Shown piece after piece: positions 26,580 through 34,969 of a DNA stretch of 64,000 nt. A program made the position numbers and the translations under genes. The stretch covers positions 1 to 64,000 of the forward strand of contig NZ_FWXR01000002.1 of assembly GCF_900176465.1 (NCBI RefSeq), given 5' to 3'. This stretch comes from Fulvimarina manganoxydans (GTDB lineage: Bacteria > Pseudomonadota > Alphaproteobacteria > Rhizobiales > Rhizobiaceae). The notes under the pieces are model-generated. The model saw only the letters and a program-made list of their open reading frames with translations, ran no database searches and had not been told where the DNA came from. The number at the start of each line of letters is the position of its first letter. The stretch's first letter is position 1.

Positions 26580-27420
26580 AGCCGTCTCCTTTCGATAATC
26601 GAGCTCGCCCATCGGCGGCCCGTCCGAGGCGAAACCCCGAAGGAAGAGGCAGGAGCCCGAGAACGAAAAGGCTGAGCGCCGCCACCACGATCGATGGGCC
26701 TGATGGCGTATCCCAATGCAGCGAGCCGAAAAGACCCAATATCACCGCTAGAGCTCCAAAGAGCGCCGCAAGGCCGGCCATGACTTCCGGGCTCGCCGCA
26801 AATCGCCTTGCCGTTGCGGCCGGGATGATCAGCATGGCAGTCACCAGAAGCGCGCCGACAAGTTTCAGCGCGATCGCGACGACGGATGCCAGAAGCAGCA
26901 TGAAGACGAGGTCGGCAAAGGCCGGATCGAGCCCCTCGGCTTCGGCAAGCTCGCGATTGACGGTCGCGGCAAAAAGCGGATGCCAGATCGCGGCGAGGAT
27001 CGCGAGGACGATGGCCCCGCCGACATAGATCGCCAGAATGTCGAAGCGTGAGACCGCAAGGATGTCGCCGAAGAGATAGCCCATCAGATCGATGCGCACC
27101 CAGGTCATGAAGGCAAGCACCACGAGCCCGATCGCGAGTGCCGAATGGGAGAGAAGGCCGAGGAGCGCGTCGGACGAGAGCGAGCCGGTGCGCCTGAGCC
27201 CAAGAAGCGCGAAGGCGACCAGCGCCGAGACCGCAAAGACGGCGAGCGTCGTATCGATCTCGAACAGGAAGGCGCAGGCGACGCCGAGAAGCGCGGCATG
27301 GGAGAGCGTGTCGCCGAAATAAGCCAGGCGCCGCCACACGACGAAACAGCCGAGCGGGCCGGCCACGATCGCAACGCCGACGCCGGCGACAATCGCCCGA
27401 GTGAAGAAATCGTCGAGCAC
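26566..27420 (-). CDS. znuB: Zinc ABC permease ZnuB
   Basis: 284 aa from a GTG at 27420, directly after the znuC stop. It has about eight membrane segments of the ABC-3 metal permease family; FVVWRRLAYFGDTLSHAALLG is the conserved N-terminal motif and VGALLVTAMLIIPAATARRFA the central one. It forms the channel for zinc with ZnuC and ZnuA. Confidence 0.92.
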   Translation of the reverse strand: MLDDFFTRAIVAGVGVAIVAGPLGCFVVWRRLAYFGDTLSHAALLGVACAFLFEIDTTLAVFAVSALVAFALLGLRRTGSLSSDALLGLLSHSALAIGLVVLAFMTWVRIDLMGYLFGDILAVSRFDILAIYVGGAIVLAILAAIWHPLFAATVNRELAEAEGLDPAFADLVFMLLLASVVAIALKLVGALLVTAMLIIPAATARRFAASPEVMAGLAALFGALAVILGLFGSLHWDTPSGPSIVVAALSLFVLGLLPLPSGFRLGRAADGRARLSKGDGYGQS

Positions 27421-28329
27421 TTACGAATGCCTTCCCGTTTCGTCTGTCCCGGTGGACGCGCCCGCACCTTGTCGCGACGTCTCTTCCAGATGGTGATGAA
27501 TGTGATGATGATGGTGGTCGTGCCCGCAGCTATCGGCATGGCCATGAGCGCTTGCCAATCCGTTCGCAAGAGCGATCCGGCCGTTCGGCAGATGGACATG
27601 ATCATGGTCATGTTCGTAGACGGCGAGGGCTTCGGCCGCCCGGTCGCCGAAAAGGCGGCGATATTCCGGCGTCGCCGCGACCGCCCTTGGCGAACCCTCG
27701 CAACAGACATGGCCGTTGAGGCAGACCACCCGATCGGTCGCAGCCATGACCACGTGAAGGTCGTGGGAGATCAGGAGGACGCCGCAGCCCATGTCGTCGC
27801 GCACGCGCCGGATCATCTCGTAGAGCGCGACCTCGCCGCCGAAATCGACGCCCTGGACTGGCTCGTCGAGCACGAGAAGATCGGGATTGCGCGCGATCGC
27901 GCGCGCCAGGAGAACGCGCTGGAATTCGCCGCCCGACAGGCTCCGCACCTCTGCCGAGGCAAGATGCGAGACGCCGGTTTCGGCCATCGCCGCCTCGATC
28001 CGCTTGGAGTCAACGCGTCCGGTCAACCGCATGAAACGGGCGACGTCGAGCGGCAAGGTCCAATCGATCGCAAGCTTCTGGGGCACGTAGCCGACGGTGA
28101 GGTTTCGCCGTTTGCGAGCCTCGCCTTCGTCCGGCTTCAGAATGCCGAGCGCGAGCTTGGCGCTGGTCGATTTGCCGGCACCGTTCGGCCCGATCAGCGT
28201 CACGATCTCGCCGGGCGCAATGGAAAAGGTGATGCCGCGCACGAGCCAGCGCCCGCTTCGCCGAATGCCGGCGCCGCTCAGGCTTATCAACGGGGCTTCG
28301 TCAGGATGCGCCAGCTTTTCGTGTTTCAT
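27421..28329 (-). CDS. znuC: Zinc ABC ATPase ZnuC with a His-rich tail
   Basis: 302 aa from the ATG at 28329. Walker A GPNGAGKSTSAKLALG, signature LSGGEFQRVLLARAI and Walker B LLVLDEPVQGVDFGGE are intact. The last 70 residues hold His-rich stretches (YEHDHDHVHLP and GHDHHHHHIHHHL) that may buffer or donate zinc. Only some ZnuC proteins have such a tail. It diverges from znuA across an 81-bp operator region. Confidence 0.92.
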   Translation of the reverse strand: MKHEKLAHPDEAPLISLSGAGIRRSGRWLVRGITFSIAPGEIVTLIGPNGAGKSTSAKLALGILKPDEGEARKRRNLTVGYVPQKLAIDWTLPLDVARFMRLTGRVDSKRIEAAMAETGVSHLASAEVRSLSGGEFQRVLLARAIARNPDLLVLDEPVQGVDFGGEVALYEMIRRVRDDMGCGVLLISHDLHVVMAATDRVVCLNGHVCCEGSPRAVAATPEYRRLFGDRAAEALAVYEHDHDHVHLPNGRIALANGLASAHGHADSCGHDHHHHHIHHHLEETSRQGAGASTGTDETGRHS

Positions 28330-28344
28330 GGGGTTGCTATCGCA

Positions 28345-28363
28345 TATGTTATACTGTAACGCA
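28345..28363. promoter_or_regulatory. Zur-box-like dyad 1 (znuC side)
   Basis: ATGTTATACTGTAAC contains the inverted pair GTTA/TAAC (28348-28351 and 28357-28360) around a central TACTG. It resembles alphaproteobacterial Zur boxes, which are AT-rich palindromes with GTTATA-type half-sites. It lies 15 bp from znuC. Confidence 0.6.
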
Positions 28364-28376
28364 ACCGTTATCGGCA

Positions 28377-28394
28377 ATGATACGATATAACATG
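28377..28394. promoter_or_regulatory. Zur-box-like dyad 2 (znuA side)
   Basis: ATGATACGATATAACAT at 28377-28393 has ATGATA/TAACAT-type half-sites and on the minus strand reads ATGTTATATCG, almost repeating the first box. The two dyads are about 31 bp apart (three helical turns) between the divergent znuC and znuA genes. Confidence 0.6.
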
Positions 28395-28410
28395 TAGCAG
28401 GAGATCACCG

Positions 28411-29448
28411 ATGCCCTCACGTCTCTTCAGCGCCGCCACGACCGGGCTTCTCGCCTCTGTCGCTTTCGCGGCGACCGCCGGCAGCGCATGGGCCGAACCC
28501 AAAGTGGTCGCCTCGATCAAACCGATCCAGTCCCTCGTCGCGGGCGTGATGGAAGGCGTCGGCGAGCCGGAGCTTCTGGTTCAGGGCGCGGGTTCCCCTC
28601 ATGGCTATCAGCTGAAGCCCTCTCAGGCGGCCTCGCTGTCCGATGCCGACATCGTCTTCTGGGTCGGCCCGGAGCTCGAGACGTTCCTGCGCAAGCCCCT
28701 GGAAACGCTGGCGGCGGGAGCGCAGTCGGTTCCCCTCGACAAGACCGAGGGCCTCAAGCTCATGACCTTCAAGGAAGGCCACGATCATGATCACGGCGAA
28801 GGCGGTGAGCATGCTTCCGGTGAGGGCGATCACGACCATGAAGAGGCCGGTCACGACCATGAAGAGGCCGGTCACGAGCATGAAGACCATGCCGAGGGCG
28901 AGGAAGGCCATCATCACGCCGCCGGCTCGCTCGATCCGCATATCTGGCTCGACCCCGACAATGCCAAGGTGATGGTCGGCGCGATCGAGACGACGCTTGC
29001 CAAAGCCGATCCCGACAACGCCGAGACCTACAAGGCGAATGCCGAAAAGCTCGATGCGCGCCTCGACAAGCTAACCGCCGACACCGAAGCGGCGCTCGCG
29101 CCGGTCAGGAGCAAGCCCTTCATCGTCTTCCATGACGGCTATCAATATTTCGAGGATCGCTTCGACATTCATGCAGCCGCCGCGCTGACCGTCAGCCCGG
29201 AACTCAGCCCCGGCGCCGAGCGGGTCGCCCATGTCCGCGAGGAAGTGGTGGAGGAAGGCGCGCTGTGCGTCTTCGCGGAACCGCAATTCGAGCCGCGCCT
29301 GGTCTCGACCATCATCGAGGGCACGAAAGCCAAGTCGGGAACCCTCGATCCCCTTGGCGCCTCGTTGACGGACGGACCGGATCTCTATTTCGAACTGATC
29401 CATAATCTGTCGTCGTCTCTGGTCGACTGCCTCGGCTCACAGAGCTAA
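28411..29448 (+). CDS. znuA: Periplasmic zinc-binding protein ZnuA
   Basis: 345 aa. The signal peptide ends near AWAEPKVVASIKPIQSLVAG. Metal ligands are in GSPHGYQLKPSQ, HIWLDPDNAK and VFHDGYQYF. A mobile His-rich loop (about residues 123-175) holds tandem HDHEEAGHDHEEAGHEHEDH repeats; the DNA shows a matching direct repeat near 28836-28880. A GCAGGAGAT Shine-Dalgarno precedes the start. It captures zinc for ZnuBC and is expected to be repressed by Zur. Confidence 0.93.
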   Translation: MPSRLFSAATTGLLASVAFAATAGSAWAEPKVVASIKPIQSLVAGVMEGVGEPELLVQGAGSPHGYQLKPSQAASLSDADIVFWVGPELETFLRKPLETLAAGAQSVPLDKTEGLKLMTFKEGHDHDHGEGGEHASGEGDHDHEEAGHDHEEAGHEHEDHAEGEEGHHHAAGSLDPHIWLDPDNAKVMVGAIETTLAKADPDNAETYKANAEKLDARLDKLTADTEAALAPVRSKPFIVFHDGYQYFEDRFDIHAAAALTVSPELSPGAERVAHVREEVVEEGALCVFAEPQFEPRLVSTIIEGTKAKSGTLDPLGASLTDGPDLYFELIHNLSSSLVDCLGSQS

Positions 29449-29524
29449 ACGGGCGAGAGCCCCGGCTTTACCCCGCCGCAGAAGGAGGGCATGAGGGGCG
29501 TATCTCATAAGGGAGGGAGTCCCC

Positions 29525-30973
29525 ATGCCCATCACACTCGGCCTCGATCTCGGCACGTCCTCGCTCAAGGCGCTTCTCGTCGGTGAGGACGGCACGCCCA
29601 TCACTTCGGTGACCGAAAGCCTGACGGTCGAACGGCCTCATTTCGGCTGGTCGGAACAGAATCCGGAAAGCTGGATCGTCGCCTGCGAGGCCGCGCTTTC
29701 CAGGCTTCAGGCCGATTATGGCGAGGCGCTATCGGCCGTCGAGGGCATCGGTCTCTCTGGCCACATGCATGGGGCGACCCTGGTCGGAGCCGACGGCTCG
29801 GTCCTGCGTCCCTGCATCCTATGGAACGACACACGTTCCAGCATCGAGGCCGCCGCTCTCGACGACGACGAGGCGCGTCGGATCACCGGCAATATCGTCT
29901 TTCCGGGTTTTACCGCGCCCAAGCTCGATTGGGTCCGCGCCAACGAGCCGGAGATTTTCGCCAAGATCGACAAGGTGCTCCTGCCCAAGGACTATCTTCG
30001 TCTGTGGCTAACGGGCGAGGCCGTTTCGGAGATGTCGGACGCGGCCGGCACATCCTGGCTCGATACCGGAGCGAGGGACTGGTCGGATCGCATGCTGGAG
30101 CGGACCCATTTATCTCGCGCCCATATGCCCCGGCTCGTGGAGGGCACCGAGCGCTCGGGCGATTTGAGACCGGAGCTGGCCGAGCGTTTCGGCATGAAGC
30201 GTGGCGTCGTCATTGCGGGCGGTGCGGGCGACAATGCGGCTTCGGCCTGCGGCGTCGGCCTGTCGGAGCCGCGCACGGGCTTTCTCTCCCTCGGCACCTC
30301 TGGCGTCCTCTTCACCCCGAGCGCCGGCTACGAGCCGGCCCCCGAGACCGCGATCCACACCTTCTGCCATGCGCTTCCGGGCCTATGGCACCAGATGGGC
30401 GTCACGCTGTCGGCCGCCGGTTCGATCGAATGGTTGTCGCAGATCCTGAAGGAGAAGCCCGGCGATCTGACGGGCGCGCTTGGCGAGACGATCGGCGAGC
30501 CCGGCCGCGTGACGTTCCTTCCCTATCTCGCGGGCGAACGCACACCGCACAACAACGCCGCCATTCGTGGCGTCTTTGCCGGGCTCGACGCGGCGACGGG
30601 GCGCGAGGCGCTGACTCAGGCGGTCCTTGAAGGCGTTGCCTTCTCCATGCGCGACTGTCTGGAGGCGGGGGCCGAGGCTTCGCGCCCGCATCAGCTCATC
30701 GCGGTCGGGGCCGGCGCCCGCTCGGCCTATTGGCTCGAATTGATGGCGACGGTTCTGGGTGTCGAGATCGTCCTGCCCGAAGCCGGTGATTTCGGTGCGG
30801 CCCTTGGCGCTGCCCGTTTGGGAGCCTGCGCGGCCACCGGCGCCGATCCGAAGACGATCATGACGACGCCGCCCGTCGCCAAGCGCTTTGCTCCGCGCGA
30901 GGAACTGCGCCAAGCCTATGAGGAGTCCTATCGCCGCTATCGGGCGCTCTATCCGATGGTGTCGGCTCTTTGA
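29525..30973 (+). CDS. xylB: Xylulokinase XylB (FGGY family)
   Basis: 482 aa, the family's usual length. The first phosphate loop is LGLDLGTSSLKALLVGEDG; substrate-binding segments include GLSGHMHGATLVG and LWNDTRS; the second FGGY region has GAGARSAYWLELMATVLG. It phosphorylates D-xylulose in the pentose pathway. GGGAGGGAG precedes the ATG. No xylose isomerase or transporter is in the window, so the physiological sugar may differ. Confidence 0.88.
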   Translation: MPITLGLDLGTSSLKALLVGEDGTPITSVTESLTVERPHFGWSEQNPESWIVACEAALSRLQADYGEALSAVEGIGLSGHMHGATLVGADGSVLRPCILWNDTRSSIEAAALDDDEARRITGNIVFPGFTAPKLDWVRANEPEIFAKIDKVLLPKDYLRLWLTGEAVSEMSDAAGTSWLDTGARDWSDRMLERTHLSRAHMPRLVEGTERSGDLRPELAERFGMKRGVVIAGGAGDNAASACGVGLSEPRTGFLSLGTSGVLFTPSAGYEPAPETAIHTFCHALPGLWHQMGVTLSAAGSIEWLSQILKEKPGDLTGALGETIGEPGRVTFLPYLAGERTPHNNAAIRGVFAGLDAATGREALTQAVLEGVAFSMRDCLEAGAEASRPHQLIAVGAGARSAYWLELMATVLGVEIVLPEAGDFGAALGAARLGACAATGADPKTIMTTPPVAKRFAPREELRQAYEESYRRYRALYPMVSAL

Positions 30974-30998
30974 CGAATACGGTCGCCAAGTAACCACT

Positions 30999-31014
30999 CA
31001 GACTCGAAAGTCTG
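30999..31014. other. Small hairpin after xylB
   Basis: CAGACT pairs with AGTCTG around a CGAA loop, 25 bp after the xylB stop. There is no strong T-tract. Confidence 0.45.
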
Positions 31015-31044
31015 GCTGGAATTCATTATATGAGAAGAGGGATA

Positions 31045-31066
31045 CGCCCCGGCCGAAGCCGGGGCG
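31045..31066. terminator. GC-rich hairpin, probable bidirectional terminator
   Basis: CGCCCCGGC (31045-31053) pairs with GCCGGGGCG (31058-31066) around a 4-nt CGAA loop, 9 bp in all. On the plus strand it is followed by CCCCTTCGTTACTTT. It may end both xylB on the plus strand and the small minus-strand ORF at 31075-31161. Confidence 0.55.
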
Positions 31067-31074
31067 CCCCTTCG

Positions 31075-31161
31075 TTACTTTGCTATCATGACGATAAGCG
31101 CCGCTAACGCTATCGCCACAGACAAAGCTTGAAGGGTTAGGCTGACGGATTGATGGTCCAG
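31075..31161 (-). CDS. Possible 28-aa membrane peptide with CTG start
   Basis: The minus-strand frame from 31161 reads (L/M)DHQSVSLTLQALSVAIA and ends ALIVMIAK at a TAA (31077-31075). Residues about 11-26 would form one membrane helix. GAGGG lies 7 bases before the CTG and a 9-bp terminator-like hairpin lies just past the stop. There is no ATG, GTG or TTG in frame before it, so the start would have to be CTG, which is rare. The orderly hydrophobic pattern is the main argument. Confidence 0.35.
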   Translation of the reverse strand: MDHQSVSLTLQALSVAIALAALIVMIAK

Positions 31162-31182
31162 TGGCCTTCCCTCTTTTGCGTT

Positions 31183-31203
31183 GGGGCGGGGCGATCCCGC
31201 CCC
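31183..31203. terminator. Second GC-rich hairpin in the xylB-meaB gap
   Basis: GGGGCGGG (31183-31190) pairs perfectly with CCCGCCCC (31196-31203) around GCGAT. The T-content after it is modest. It may close the minus-strand meaB transcript or the plus-strand xylB transcript. Confidence 0.45.
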
Positions 31204-31472
31204 TTCGACGCGCTTTTATCTTCTACTTTGCGGAAATTTTCGGCAACCGAAATTGGAAATTCGGCATCCAAAAGATTTGCCATTGCCGGCCATGTCTATA
31301 AACTCTGAGAAGAATTATTAAGTCGGCAGGATTATTTGCTTTTGTGCCTCGGCCGCTGTGAGCGCCGGTGCAATTTTTTGCTTTCGGATTAAAGAAGTCC
31401 GGTCGTCCGATAGCCCGTTGCTCACTCCGTTATTTGCAATGGGTGGTCGAGCGCGGCGACTGACGACTGCAG
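31204..31472. other. AT-richer remainder of the xylB-meaB gap
   Basis: Notably lower GC than its surroundings between about 31210 and 31390 (for example TGCGGAAATTTTCGG and GAAGAATTATTAAG). No gene, repeat or operator can be supported. Confidence 0.4.
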
Positions 31473-32471
31473 TCAGCGCGTCTCCGCCACCCCCAACCGG
31501 TCGAGAAGTTCGCGGGCCATGGCGCTGGGCGACCGGTCGCCCGCACGGACCTGGGATTCGGCGTCCGATAACGCCGTTCTCGCCTTACGCGTGCCGAGCA
31601 CGCGGCGGCGCAGTTCTTCATCGACCGCCCGCTCCAGCCAGCGCACCCTTTGGCCGGCGCGTTTTTCGGTAAAGGCGCCCGTCTCTTCCTGAATCTTACG
31701 GAAGTCGCCGACCGTCTCCCAGAGTTCGGCAAGTCCGGTGCCTTCCATCGCCGACACACAGGCGACCGGCGGTTTCCATGCGGCGGATTTCGGGGCCATG
31801 ATATCGAGGGCGGCGCGGAGCTCAGCGGCGGCCTTGCGGGCGCGTTTCAGATTGTCGCCGTCGGCCTTGTTGACGACGACGATGTCGGCAACTTCCAAAA
31901 TGCCCTTCTTGATTCCCTGCAATTCGTCGCCGCCCCCCGCAATGGTGAGGAGCACGACGAGATCGACCATTTCCGATACCGTGACCTCTGACTGGCCGAC
32001 GCCGACCGTTTCCACGATGACCACGTCGTAACCGGCCGCCTCGCATAAGAGCATGGTCTCGCGCGTTTTCCCGGCGACGCCGCCAAGCGTGCCCGATGTG
32101 GGGGAAGGGCGAATGAAGGCGTTCGGCTCGGTTGCGAGGCGCTGCATGCGCGTCTTGTCGCCGAGGATCGAACCGCCGGTGCGGATCGAGGAGGGATCGA
32201 CCGCGAGGATCGCGACTTTGTGCCCCTTCTGCGCAAGCATCATGCCGAAAGCGTCGAGAAGCGTCGACTTTCCAGCGCCTGGCACGCCCGAAAGCCCGAT
32301 GCGGATGGCACGGCCGGTCTTGTGGATCAGCCCATCGAGAATGCTCGCGGCCTTGGCGCGGTGGTCCGCGCGGGTGGATTCGACGAGCGTAATCGCTCGG
32401 CTGAGCGCGGCTCGGTCGCCGGACGCGATGGCATCGGCAAGGGCCGCCGGATCACTCGCATTCAACGCCAT
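31473..32471 (-). CDS. meaB: Methylmalonyl-CoA mutase chaperone GTPase MeaB
   Basis: 332 aa from the ATG at 32471, which has AGAGGG upstream; ATGs at 32489 and 32543 are alternatives. P-loop GLSGVPGAGKST at residues 59-70, the DPSS segment (LAVDPSSIRTGGSILGDKTRM), the switch region VETVGVGQSE and the NKAD guanine motif are all present. It protects and loads adenosylcobalamin into methylmalonyl-CoA mutase or a related mutase. The mutase is not in the window. Confidence 0.88.
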   Translation of the reverse strand: MALNASDPAALADAIASGDRAALSRAITLVESTRADHRAKAASILDGLIHKTGRAIRIGLSGVPGAGKSTLLDAFGMMLAQKGHKVAILAVDPSSIRTGGSILGDKTRMQRLATEPNAFIRPSPTSGTLGGVAGKTRETMLLCEAAGYDVVIVETVGVGQSEVTVSEMVDLVVLLTIAGGGDELQGIKKGILEVADIVVVNKADGDNLKRARKAAAELRAALDIMAPKSAAWKPPVACVSAMEGTGLAELWETVGDFRKIQEETGAFTEKRAGQRVRWLERAVDEELRRRVLGTRKARTALSDAESQVRAGDRSPSAMARELLDRLGVAETR

Positions 32472-32780
32472 CACCCTCTCGCTTCGCATCTCGTCAGACG
32501 GTCTCGATGCCTGCCTGATAAGGAGTTCGATGGCAATGGACATGCCGCTCGCAAAATTGATGAAAGGGCGATCTGCAATTTCAAGTAAATACGGCGCCTC
32601 CGGCGCGCGGCAAGATGACGTTCAGCATGGGCTCAGGGACTTTTTCCCGTTTGATCGATCGAGACCAAAGAGATCGCGTACGACCCTTTCAGTACCTGGA
32701 ACAGTTTTGATATGTTTGGGTTGGGTACCATAGGAGTCGTCGGTTCTCGGCGGTTCCCGAAACTTTGGGAGAGTTAGAAT
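32472..32780. promoter_or_regulatory. meaB-pqqA divergent intergenic region
   Basis: 309 bp that must carry the pqqA promoter. I see the AT-rich segment ACAGTTTTGATATGTTTGGG at about 32700-32720 as the likeliest core, but no confident -35/-10 pair. GGGAGAG at 32768-32774 gives pqqA a good Shine-Dalgarno. Confidence 0.4.
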
Positions 32781-32858
32781 ATGGCCTGGAACAAGCCCGT
32801 CATCACCGAAGTCTGCGTCGCGATGGAAATCAACGGCTACATGCCGATCGAATTCTAA
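32781..32858 (+). CDS. pqqA: PQQ precursor peptide PqqA
   Basis: A 25-aa ORF starting MAWNKPVITEVCVAMEINGY and ending MPIEF. The conserved Glu (in EVCVAMEINGY, first E16) and Tyr20 are the pair, E-x-x-x-Y, that PqqE joins to make pyrroloquinoline quinone. A Shine-Dalgarno lies 8 bases upstream. It is the first gene of pqqABCDE and is too short for ordinary gene finders. Residues preceding the E-x-x-x-Y core match typical PqqA peptides (MxWxxPxxxEx). Confidence 0.95.
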   Translation: MAWNKPVITEVCVAMEINGYMPIEF

Positions 32859-32859
32859 G

Positions 32860-33825
32860 TTGCTTCGCAGCAGCGCAGATCGCCGCGGGCGGGGAGATCC
32901 CCGTCTGCGGCTTTTGGTGTTGGGGTCGGCGGCCGGCGGCGGCTACCCCCAATGGAATTGTTTGTGCGAGACGTGCCGCCTGTTTTGGGCGGGCGACAAA
33001 CGCGTGACCGCCCGAAGCCAATCCTCCATCGCGGCGAGCGCCGATGGCGAGACTTGGCTGCTCCTCAACGCATCGCCCGATTTGCGCCAGCAGATCATGA
33101 CGCTCGGCCCCATGCGTCCGGACGCGACACCGGCGGCCGACGAAGGCGCCAAGCGTGCCTCGCCGATCGGCGCGGTGCTAATCACCAATGGCGATGTCGA
33201 TCACACGGCCGGCCTCCTGACGCTTCGTGAGAAGCAGACCTTTTCTCTTTACGGCACCGGCGGCGTTCTCGATATCGTCGGCGCCAATTCGGTTTTTTCG
33301 GTTCTCGATCCAGCGCATGTCGCGCGTCGTGCAATCAAGATGGGCGAGCCCTTCGAACCGGTCGCTGGTCTCGAAGTCGAATTGTTTTCCGTTCCCGGTA
33401 AGGTGCCCCTCTATCTTGAGACCGACCAGGTCGATGTCGGTGAAGAGAGCGAGATGACGGTCGGCGTCCGCCTCTCGGCGCATGGACGCACATCCTATTA
33501 TATTCCGGGCTGTGCCCATGTTCCGGAGAGCCTGCGCGAAAGGCTGCGCGGCGCCGACGCTCTTCTCTTCGACGGGACTGTCTTCGAGGACGACGAGATG
33601 AGCCGCGCCGGTGTCGGCGCCAAGACCGGGCGCCGCATGGGGCATATGCCGATCGCCGGGGAGGGCGGAAGCCTCAGGGCCTTCAATGGTTTGGATATCG
33701 GTTCGCGAATCTATATCCATATCAACAACACCAATCCGATCCTGATCGACGGATCGCGTGAACGAGAAGCGATCGAGGCCGAAGGCTGGCAGGTCGCCTA
33801 TGACGGGATGGAGATCGAACCATGA
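32860..33825 (+). CDS. pqqB: PQQ biosynthesis protein PqqB
   Basis: 321 aa from a TTG at 32860, directly after pqqA. The true start may be slightly later, since the family core begins LRLLVLGSAAGGGYPQWNC at about residue 17. It is a metallo-beta-lactamase-fold protein: LITNGDVDHTAGLLTLR, YIPGCAHVPESLRERL and a Cys pair CLCETC for zinc. Its role is thought to be hydroxylation of the cross-linked precursor. Its stop overlaps pqqC (ATGA). Confidence 0.93.
   Translation: MLRSSADRRGRGDPRLRLLVLGSAAGGGYPQWNCLCETCRLFWAGDKRVTARSQSSIAASADGETWLLLNASPDLRQQIMTLGPMRPDATPAADEGAKRASPIGAVLITNGDVDHTAGLLTLREKQTFSLYGTGGVLDIVGANSVFSVLDPAHVARRAIKMGEPFEPVAGLEVELFSVPGKVPLYLETDQVDVGEESEMTVGVRLSAHGRTSYYIPGCAHVPESLRERLRGADALLFDGTVFEDDEMSRAGVGAKTGRRMGHMPIAGEGGSLRAFNGLDIGSRIYIHINNTNPILIDGSREREAIEAEGWQVAYDGMEIEP
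32874..32914 (+). terminator. Attenuator-like hairpin at the pqqA-pqqB junction
   Basis: CGCAGA (32874-32879) pairs with TCTGCG (32904-32909), and inside it CGGGG (32890-32894) pairs with CCCCG (32899-32903) across AGAT. CTTTT follows at 32911-32915. Such structures are known to let pqqA be expressed far above the enzyme genes. It overlaps the start region of pqqB. Confidence 0.6.
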
Positions 33826-34589
33826 GCGAGATGATGTCGCGGGAGGCTCTGGAAGCCGCGCTTCGAGCCATTGGCGAGGAGCGTTATCATTCGCGCCATC
33901 CCTTCCAGATCCTGCTTCAGGAAGGGCGTCTGACCCGCGAGCAGGTCCAGGCCTGGGCGCTGAACCGCTATTATTACCAGTCAATGATCCCGGTGAAGGA
34001 CAGCTTCATTCTCGCCCGCCTCGGCACCGTCGAATTGCGGCGGGAATGGCGGGAGCGCATCATCGATCATGACGGCTCCGAGAGCGAGCGCGGCGGCATC
34101 GAGAAATGGATCGCCCTGACCGATGGCGTCGGGCTCGATCGCGACTATGTCATGTCTGGGCGCGGCATCTTGCCGGGAACGCGCTTTGCCGTCGACGCCT
34201 ATGTGCATTTCGTGCGCGAGCGCTCGCTTCTGGAGGCGATCGCTTCGTCTCTGACCGAACTTTTCTCGCCGAGTGTCATCGGCGTTCGCAACAAGGGCAT
34301 GCTCGCCCATTACGACTTCATCTCGAAAGAGACGCTGGCCTATTTCGACAAACGCCCGGTTCAGGCCAAGCGGGATTCCGATTTTGCGTTGACCTATTGC
34401 CTCGACCATGCCCGCAATCGCCAGGAGCAGGAAGCTGTCATCGACGCGCTGAAGTTCAAATGTCAGGTGCTCTGGACCCAGCTCGACGCGCTGTACCACG
34501 CTTATGTCGAACCGGGCCATCTGCCTTTCGACGCCTGGCGGCCGGGCGAGGCAGGCACGGCTGGCGAAAGCGAAAGCCGCGCCGCATGA
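33822..34589 (+). CDS. pqqC: PQQ synthase PqqC
   Basis: 255 aa oxidase of the TenA/PqqC fold. Typical segments are RYHSRHPFQILLQEGRLTREQVQAWALNRYYYQ, LTDGVGLDR and YVHFVRERSLLEAIASSLTELFSP. It is cofactor-less and catalyses the final eight-electron oxidation and ring closure to PQQ. It overlaps both neighbours by 4 bp. Confidence 0.95.
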   Translation: MSEMMSREALEAALRAIGEERYHSRHPFQILLQEGRLTREQVQAWALNRYYYQSMIPVKDSFILARLGTVELRREWRERIIDHDGSESERGGIEKWIALTDGVGLDRDYVMSGRGILPGTRFAVDAYVHFVRERSLLEAIASSLTELFSPSVIGVRNKGMLAHYDFISKETLAYFDKRPVQAKRDSDFALTYCLDHARNRQEQEAVIDALKFKCQVLWTQLDALYHAYVEPGHLPFDAWRPGEAGTAGESESRAA

Positions 34590-34867
34590 GCGGGACGATC
34601 GATGGGACAAGTGTCCCGAAACTGCCGCGCGGCGTGCGCTTTCGCGAGGACAAGACTCGAGGTGGCTATATTCTCGTCGGGCCCGAACGCATCTTCAATA
34701 TCGACGGCGTCGCGGTCGAGATCTTGAAACGCGTCGATGGCGAGACGAGCTTGGATGGGATCGTCGCCGATCTTTCCAAGGTCTTTGCAGCGAGCGACGA
34801 CGTCATCCGCCCGGATGTCGAGGCCTTCTTTCTCGACCTTCGCGACAAGCAGATGCTGACGCTTTGA
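34586..34867 (+). CDS. pqqD: PQQ chaperone PqqD
   Basis: 93 aa from the ATG at 34586, overlapping the pqqC stop. It is a small RiPP recognition element: PKLPRGVRFREDKTRGGYILVGPER, then IFNIDGVAVEILKRVDG and the RDKQMLTL end. It binds PqqA and presents it to PqqE. The downstream gap to pqqE is 102 bp. Confidence 0.92.
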   Translation: MSGTIDGTSVPKLPRGVRFREDKTRGGYILVGPERIFNIDGVAVEILKRVDGETSLDGIVADLSKVFAASDDVIRPDVEAFFLDLRDKQMLTL

Positions 34868-34969
34868 GACAAAACAACAAAAACGCGGGGCGCCGACGTC
34901 GGCAAGCCTGCGAATGGGGAGCGAGAGCGGATTGATAGAACGGCTCATCGCATCCAGGGAGGACTTGAG

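Noticed and set aside
26174-27337. 387-aa minus-strand ORF across zur and znuB
   Set aside because: It is an alternative frame within two clearly recognisable genes; no frameshift is needed to explain either.
32472-32780. Confident pqqA promoter
   Set aside because: Several AT-rich hexamers exist but no well spaced -35/-10 pair stands out.
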